10,429 nucleotides of DNA from assembly GCA_017473665.1 (NCBI GenBank), contig JAFUKK010000269.1:1-10429 (forward strand). The letters are read 5' to 3'. This DNA comes from Lachnospiraceae bacterium (GTDB lineage: Bacteria > Bacillota > Clostridia > Lachnospirales > Lachnospiraceae). The first letter of the stretch is position 1; each line of letters begins with the position of its first letter. The translations under genes were made by a program, and so were the position numbers. Positions 6,143 through 10,429 of this stretch are shown here, one piece after another. Below the pieces are notes generated by a model. It was not told the origin of the DNA, did no database searches, and saw nothing but the letters and a program-made list of their open reading frames with translations.

Positions 6143-9004
6143 ATGAAAGAGATGATAATTGATTCCCAAGTGGTGTTTTATGAAGAAATATCTGCACTGC
6201 CCGGAGTAAGAAAAACCGCTGAGAATGTGAAAAGGGATTTGGAATTGGTGTTGGATGCATATCCGGCTACCTATTGTCCGGGAGATGAGGTTACAAGCTG
6301 TATCATTTATGGAACCCTGGGACACAGTGAAATACTTGATGCATTGATGGCACAGGGTAAGGTGAATTATGAGAGCATTTGCGGCAAATGGGAGGTATAT
6401 GATTTTCGTCTGGTGGACCATCCTTTACCCGGTGTGAAACAGGCGTTGATAATTGCCGGAAGTGATAAGAGAGGTACTATCTACGGACTGTATCATTTGT
6501 CTGAACTGATGGGAGTATCTCCTCTGGTAAATTGGAACCATGTGTGGCCGGAAAAAAGAAAACAGATAGTACTGACTGTAAAGAATAATCGGGTATCCAA
6601 AGAACCGTCCGTAAAATACAGAGGATTTTTTATCAATGATGAATGGCCAGCTTTTGGTAATTGGGCAAAGGAACATTTTGGCGATGCCAATGCACAGTGC
6701 TATGAACGAATTTTTGAACTGTTGCTCCGATTAAAAGGAAATTATCTGTGGCCGGCCATGTGGGCGTCCAATTTCAGTCTGGATGGTCCGGGATTGCTGA
6801 GTGCACAGTTGGCGGATGAGATGGGCGTGGTAATGAGTACTTCCCACCATGAACCTTGCATGCGTAGCGGCGAAGAGTACGGCATGGTAAGGGGGGCGGA
6901 GTCTCCTTACGGGGATGCTTGGGATTTTCTACAAAACGAAGAAGGTATTACCCGATTCTGGCGCGAGGGTCTTGAACGGAATAAGCCCTTTGAAAATGTG
7001 ATAACTATGGGTATGCGGGGAGAAAATGATACTGCCATAATGGCAGAGGCTACGCTGGAACAAAATATAGATTTGATTAGAAGTGTACTGAAAACTCAGA
7101 ATCAATTGCTCAAGGAAGTGATTAACGAGGACTTGGAACAGATACCCAGACAGATTGTTCTTTTTACGGAGGTAGAAGAGTTTTTCTATGGCAATCAGAA
7201 TGCCTCCGGCCTTATCGGCGATCCGGAACTGGAAGGTGTGACGCTGATGCTCAGTGACAACAACCAGGGCTCTACCCGCACCCTTCCTTCGGAAACCATG
7301 CGTAATCACAAGGGTGGTTATGGCATGTATTATCACATGGATATGCATGGGGGTCCCCATGCTTTTGAATGGATTGGGTCCACCTATTTACCTAAGCTGT
7401 GGGAGCAGATGACAGCAGCTTATGAATACGGCGTGCAGGAAATCTGGGTTGCCAATGTGGGTGATGTAGGTACCCAGGAGTATGGTTTATCCTTCTTTCT
7501 GGACCTTGCATATGATATAGAAAAATGGGGTGGCAGGGATGCGACAGTGACCCGCACCTATACCCGGGAATGGTTGCAGAAGCAATTTGGTAGCGTGTTT
7601 GCAATCAAGGAATTAGAACAATTAGAGCAGGTGATTTGGGATTATACCGGATTGTTGGCCAGAAGAAAGCATGAAACCATGAATGAGAATGTGTATCATC
7701 CGGTGCATTTTGGGGAGGCACAGCAGGTATTGGAGGTTTCCGAAAGAATCTTGCAAGTATGTGAAATGTGCAAGGGTAAGTGTCCGGCAGAGCATATGGG
7801 AGCGTTTATTTCCTTAATCTATTATCCCGCTTGCGGTACTGCTAATCTGATGAGGATGTGGATCATCCGTGGAAGAAACCAGCTGTATGCTCGGCAAAAT
7901 AGGGTGGAGGCCAATGATTTAGCGGAGGAACTGAGCAGGTGCTTTGAAAAAGATGTGCGGTTGACAGAAGAGTATCACAGCATTGATGAAGGGTATTTTT
8001 ACGGTTTCGGTTTGTCAGAGCATATCGGCTTTACCACCTGGAATTGCGAGGATAATAAATATCCTTTGCGTACCTATGTATATCCGGCCAATGAGCCCCG
8101 TATGATTGTGTCAAGACTGGAGGATACCCATTATATGACCGGTTATCGATGGAGTGACAGACCTCAGTTGTGGAAGGATGCGCTGCGCCCGGATGTGAAT
8201 GAGATTTGTTTTACCATTGCCTGCGGTAGCAGAATGCCCATTTCCTATCGGATTGAAACAGAGTGTCCCTGGATGGAGTTTTCTTCTGTGGAAGGTACGG
8301 TTTCAAAGTCAGAAGATGTGACTTTGCATATCAAAAAAGAAATGCTGAAAGGGAGAGAGCAAGGTAACTTTACCATCGAAAATATAGGTGTGGGCAAGGC
8401 CCATGTGACGGTGGAAGCGGAGAATTGGAAAGAAGATTTGCCAGAGAATACTTTTGTGGAGTGCGACGGATATATTGCCATGGAAGCAGCCCATTTTGCG
8501 GAAAAACAAGATGTGGAAAGAGGCGGCTTCCGGGTGCTTGCTCCTTACGGCAGAACCGGTAGTGCCATTAAGGTATTCCCTGTGACGGAGGATTTTTTTG
8601 AGCAATCTAAGCGGCCCAAAGTGACCTATCGCTTCCTGGCAAAAAAGGGGGGATGTTACCGGGTGCGATTCTATATGGCAGCCACCACGCCGGTGGTATA
8701 TGAGCGAAAGCAGTATATTGGATTTTCTATAAATGATGGAAGGGTCCAGAAGGTCAATACGGTCAAGGAGGAGGACAAACAGTTTTTTCTCAGTGACCAG
8801 TGGCGTTGGGAGGCCTATAATCACATCAAACTGACGGAGGCTGTGATAGAGTGTCGGAAAGGCCTAAATGAGTTGCATTTCTGGGGAATGAGTCCTGCCA
8901 TTGTACTGGAGCGAGTGGTTCTCTGGCCGAAGGACGGTGAATTGCCGGAATCCTATCTGGGGCCGAGGGAAAGCTATTGCACGACGGAATGTAATATCCC
9001 ATAA
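6143..9004 (+). CDS. Glycoside hydrolase family 115, xylan alpha-1,2-glucuronidase
   Basis: Predicted to remove alpha-1,2-linked glucuronic or 4-O-methylglucuronic acid side groups from xylan or xylo-oligosaccharides. At 953 residues it has the usual GH115 size. In order: an N-terminal alpha/beta domain with GSDKRGTIYGLYHLSELMGV (about 106-125); the catalytic barrel beginning VKYRGFFINDEWPAFGNW (about 155-172) and containing LKGNYLWPAMWASNF, MGMRGENDTAI (about 289-299), LSDNNQGSTRTLP (about 370-382), HMDMHGGPHAFEW (about 398-410) and WVANVGDVGTQEYG (about 435-448); then helical and C-terminal beta-sandwich regions (about 770-950) typical of GH115. I see no signal peptide (MKEMIIDSQVVFYEE), so it is probably cytoplasmic and acts on imported oligosaccharides. 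The ATG has AAGGAGG close upstream. The divergent AraC gene is its likely regulator; no transporter or xylanase lies in the window, so the rest of the pathway is elsewhere. Confidence 0.93.
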   Translation: MKEMIIDSQVVFYEEISALPGVRKTAENVKRDLELVLDAYPATYCPGDEVTSCIIYGTLGHSEILDALMAQGKVNYESICGKWEVYDFRLVDHPLPGVKQALIIAGSDKRGTIYGLYHLSELMGVSPLVNWNHVWPEKRKQIVLTVKNNRVSKEPSVKYRGFFINDEWPAFGNWAKEHFGDANAQCYERIFELLLRLKGNYLWPAMWASNFSLDGPGLLSAQLADEMGVVMSTSHHEPCMRSGEEYGMVRGAESPYGDAWDFLQNEEGITRFWREGLERNKPFENVITMGMRGENDTAIMAEATLEQNIDLIRSVLKTQNQLLKEVINEDLEQIPRQIVLFTEVEEFFYGNQNASGLIGDPELEGVTLMLSDNNQGSTRTLPSETMRNHKGGYGMYYHMDMHGGPHAFEWIGSTYLPKLWEQMTAAYEYGVQEIWVANVGDVGTQEYGLSFFLDLAYDIEKWGGRDATVTRTYTREWLQKQFGSVFAIKELEQLEQVIWDYTGLLARRKHETMNENVYHPVHFGEAQQVLEVSERILQVCEMCKGKCPAEHMGAFISLIYYPACGTANLMRMWIIRGRNQLYARQNRVEANDLAEELSRCFEKDVRLTEEYHSIDEGYFYGFGLSEHIGFTTWNCEDNKYPLRTYVYPANEPRMIVSRLEDTHYMTGYRWSDRPQLWKDALRPDVNEICFTIACGSRMPISYRIETECPWMEFSSVEGTVSKSEDVTLHIKKEMLKGREQGNFTIENIGVGKAHVTVEAENWKEDLPENTFVECDGYIAMEAAHFAEKQDVERGGFRVLAPYGRTGSAIKVFPVTEDFFEQSKRPKVTYRFLAKKGGCYRVRFYMAATTPVVYERKQYIGFSINDGRVQKVNTVKEEDKQFFLSDQWRWEAYNHIKLTEAVIECRKGLNELHFWGMSPAIVLERVVLWPKDGELPESYLGPRESYCTTECNIP

Positions 9005-9088
9005 TACTAGAAGAGACCTAATTATATGGGGGAATAGAGAATGAGATTTTATGAGCGATTCTTTATATTATTTCATCGAAATTGGTCA

Positions 9089-9123
9089 ACAAACGCCTGC
9101 AGATTAAAGCTGTAGGCGTTTGT
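9089..9123. terminator. Shared hairpin between convergent GH115 and bioY
   Basis: The arms 9089-9102 (ACAAACGCCTGCAG) and 9110-9123 (CTGTAGGCGTTTGT) form a 14-bp stem with one G-T wobble and a 7-base loop ATTAAAG. The outer A-T pairs give short T-rich exits on both strands. It lies about 85 bases after the GH115 stop and overlaps the last codons of bioY, so it probably serves as a bidirectional terminator. Confidence 0.62.
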
Positions 9124-9628
9124 ATATGCCGGGACCGGCAATGGTTACGATGAATAATTTGACAAAATCCCCTATCAGAAAAGGAACTACCCCTGCCATA
9201 CAGGCAGTGGGAAGAGATAGCTGATTCTGAAGTGCCAGCCATAAAGTACCTAAAGCATAGCAGATTATTGTACCGGTCAGGCAACTCACCAGCAGATGAG
9301 AACGACTCTTGCCACGACTTTGGCCGCATATCAGTGCCAATAGTAAATAGCCGATTAAATAACCGCCGGTGGGCCCCAACAAATGTCCGGGACCGGAGGT
9401 GAAGCCGGAAAAAACCGGCACACCTAAAAAACCAATTAATAAATATATTAGGACACTGACGACTGCGCATTTGCTTCCCAACAGGTAGCCACAGAAATAG
9501 ATGGCCAGAGTACATAGCGAAATTGGTACCGGACTAATGGGGATGGGCAGAATGAGTGGACCGAAAATGCAAATAAAAGCAGCAGCCAGTCCGGTAAGGG
9601 CCAGCTGCTGGGGTTTAGAGTTCGCCAT
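9104..9628 (-). CDS. bioY: BioY biotin ECF transporter substrate component
   Basis: Membrane S component that binds biotin for uptake through the shared ECF energizing module. The 174-residue product has about six hydrophobic segments. Diagnostic stretches are PVPISLCTLAIYFCGYLLG (33-51, the BioY PVPxTxQTLAV region), GVPVFSGF (69-76) and GPTGGYLIGY (85-94). The ATG at 9628 lies inside the 3' end of prs, with a 14-bp overlap in another frame and only a weak AGAGAAG ribosome site, so translation is probably coupled to prs. The 3' end enters the shared hairpin. I see no BirA-type operator directly upstream, since that DNA is prs coding sequence; regulation by biotin would have to act at the operon promoter outside the window. 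No bioA, bioB, bioD or ECF ATPase gene is visible. Confidence 0.92.
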   Translation of the reverse strand: MANSKPQQLALTGLAAAFICIFGPLILPIPISPVPISLCTLAIYFCGYLLGSKCAVVSVLIYLLIGFLGVPVFSGFTSGPGHLLGPTGGYLIGYLLLALICGQSRGKSRSHLLVSCLTGTIICYALGTLWLALQNQLSLPTACMAGVVPFLIGDFVKLFIVTIAGPGIYKRLQL

Positions 9629-10429
9629 TTTTGTACTTCTCTACAATGCGCTGAATCCTTTCGCTGGGATTCAGTAAATCACTGATGGAGCTGTCGTGAT
9701 TTAAGGTATCGATAATATAAGCGATGTATTTGCTCATGTCACAGTTGATGTACCATTCACGCTGTAACAGTGAAGGAGCCTGATAAATCAGGTTAGTGGT
9801 AAGCACGCGGGTAATAATGCCCTTTTCATAAGCGGCATCAAATTTTTCCAGTCCGCTGGTAAACAGACCAAAGGTAGAGAATACATAGATTCTATTGGCG
9901 TTGCGGGCTTTTAGGGCAGCAGCCACTTCAAGAACACTTTCGCCGGAGGAAATCATATCGTCAATAATAATCATATCTTTGCCGGACACATCGGAGCCCA
10001 GGAACTCATGAGCTACAATGGGGTTGCGTCCGTTTACAATGCGGGTGTAGTCTCTACGCTTATAAAACATACCCATATCCAGTCCCAGTACGTTGGCAAT
10101 ATAGATTGCACGCTTCATACCGCCTTCGTCAGGAGAGATTACCATCATATGATCGTTGTCCAGATTCAAATCCTTCTGGTTCATTAGCAGTCCCTTAATA
10201 AACTGATATGCGGGCTGTACGGTTTCGAATCCGTGAAGGGGAATCGCATTTTGCACACGGGGATCGTGGGCGTCAAAGGTAATAATATTGTCTACACCCA
10301 TGCCCACCAATTCCTGCAGCGCCAACGCACAATCCAGGGATTCTCTGGATGTTCTCTTATGCTGACGGCTTTCATAGAGGAAGGGCATGATAACGGTAAT
10401 ACGGCGGGCTTTGCCACCTACTGCGGCAA
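9615..10429 (-). CDS. prs: Ribose-phosphate pyrophosphokinase (PRPP synthetase), 5' end missing
   Basis: Makes phosphoribosyl pyrophosphate from ribose 5-phosphate and ATP for nucleotide, histidine and tryptophan synthesis. The gene runs off the right edge; the frame is open to 10429, adding AAVGGKARRITVI before the first internal methionine. About 271 residues are visible. The PRPP-binding loop appears as IIIDDMISSGES (about 9935-9970), preceded by SPDEGGMKRA and YKRRDY, and the C-terminal NPSERIQRIVEKYKNGEL is typical. The flexible ATP loop, YARQDRK in classical enzymes, reads YESRQHKR here, and the middle segment (HGFETVQPAYQFIKGLL) also differs; this suggests the longer, divergent Prs branch common in Clostridia rather than the classical ~315-residue form. 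Overlap with bioY indicates a shared transcript. Confidence 0.92.
   Translation of the reverse strand, partial: AAVGGKARRITVIMPFLYESRQHKRTSRESLDCALALQELVGMGVDNIITFDAHDPRVQNAIPLHGFETVQPAYQFIKGLLMNQKDLNLDNDHMMVISPDEGGMKRAIYIANVLGLDMGMFYKRRDYTRIVNGRNPIVAHEFLGSDVSGKDMIIIDDMISSGESVLEVAAALKARNANRIYVFSTFGLFTSGLEKFDAAYEKGIITRVLTTNLIYQAPSLLQREWYINCDMSKYIAYIIDTLNHDSSISDLLNPSERIQRIVEKYKNGEL

Noticed and set aside
6123..6146. Seven-codon leader ORF overlapping the GH115 start
   Set aside because: ATG 6123 has no ribosome site of its own and the peptide (MHDKEGL) has no attenuation-type codon run; likely chance.
8309..8824. 171-codon open frame on the minus strand
   Set aside because: Opposite the GH115 C-terminal domain, which is clearly the real coding frame.
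1..10429. Mobile element, phage, CRISPR or defence system
   Set aside because: No transposase, integrase, repeat array, terminal inverted repeats or defence-type domain was seen on either strand; all long frames are explained by ordinary genes.

Overview
The window looks like chromosomal DNA from a low-to-medium GC Gram-positive anaerobe, most likely a member of the Lachnospiraceae (Clostridia). This is inferred from the protein flavour: a prs-bioY pair, a queT ECF substrate gene, an AraC/GH115 hemicellulose module, a METTL25-like methyltransferase and a membrane-anchored protein with a C39-like end. Strong AGGAGG-type ribosome binding sites and intrinsic terminators agree with it. I see no insertion sequence, phage gene, CRISPR array, tRNA or rRNA; this is mostly housekeeping and nutrient-acquisition territory.

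Layout, left to right. (1) A small acidic protein of unknown function (to 596, +) closed by a very strong intrinsic terminator. (2) A + strand operon (about 750-4465): a class I SAM-dependent methyltransferase, then, in ATGA overlap, a membrane-anchored extracytoplasmic protein. That protein runs into an in-frame TGA at 3596-3598. The same reading frame continues at once as a 287-codon ORF ending in a C39-peptidase-like domain, so the two ORFs look like one ~840-residue gene split by a single nonsense codon. (3) A hairpin separates this operon from the convergent queT gene (- strand). queT has its own extended -10 promoter and a structured ~90-nt leader that is a good candidate preQ1 riboswitch. 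(4) An AraC-family regulator (-) is divergent from a large GH115 xylan alpha-glucuronidase (+). The 135-bp space between them carries overlapping promoters and repeated AAAGTGTAT/ATACTTT elements. (5) A shared hairpin separates GH115 from the convergent - strand genes bioY (biotin ECF substrate component) and prs (ribose-phosphate pyrophosphokinase, cut by the right edge), which overlap by 14 bp.

Two ECF vitamin/precursor substrate components (QueT, BioY) occur without the shared energizing module, as usual for group II ECF systems. GH115 has no signal peptide, so it probably removes glucuronic acid from xylan fragments already imported into the cell, with the divergent AraC protein as the likely local regulator. 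The strongest oddity is the nonsense-split gene; next are the queT leader and the AraC/GH115 intergenic repeats.
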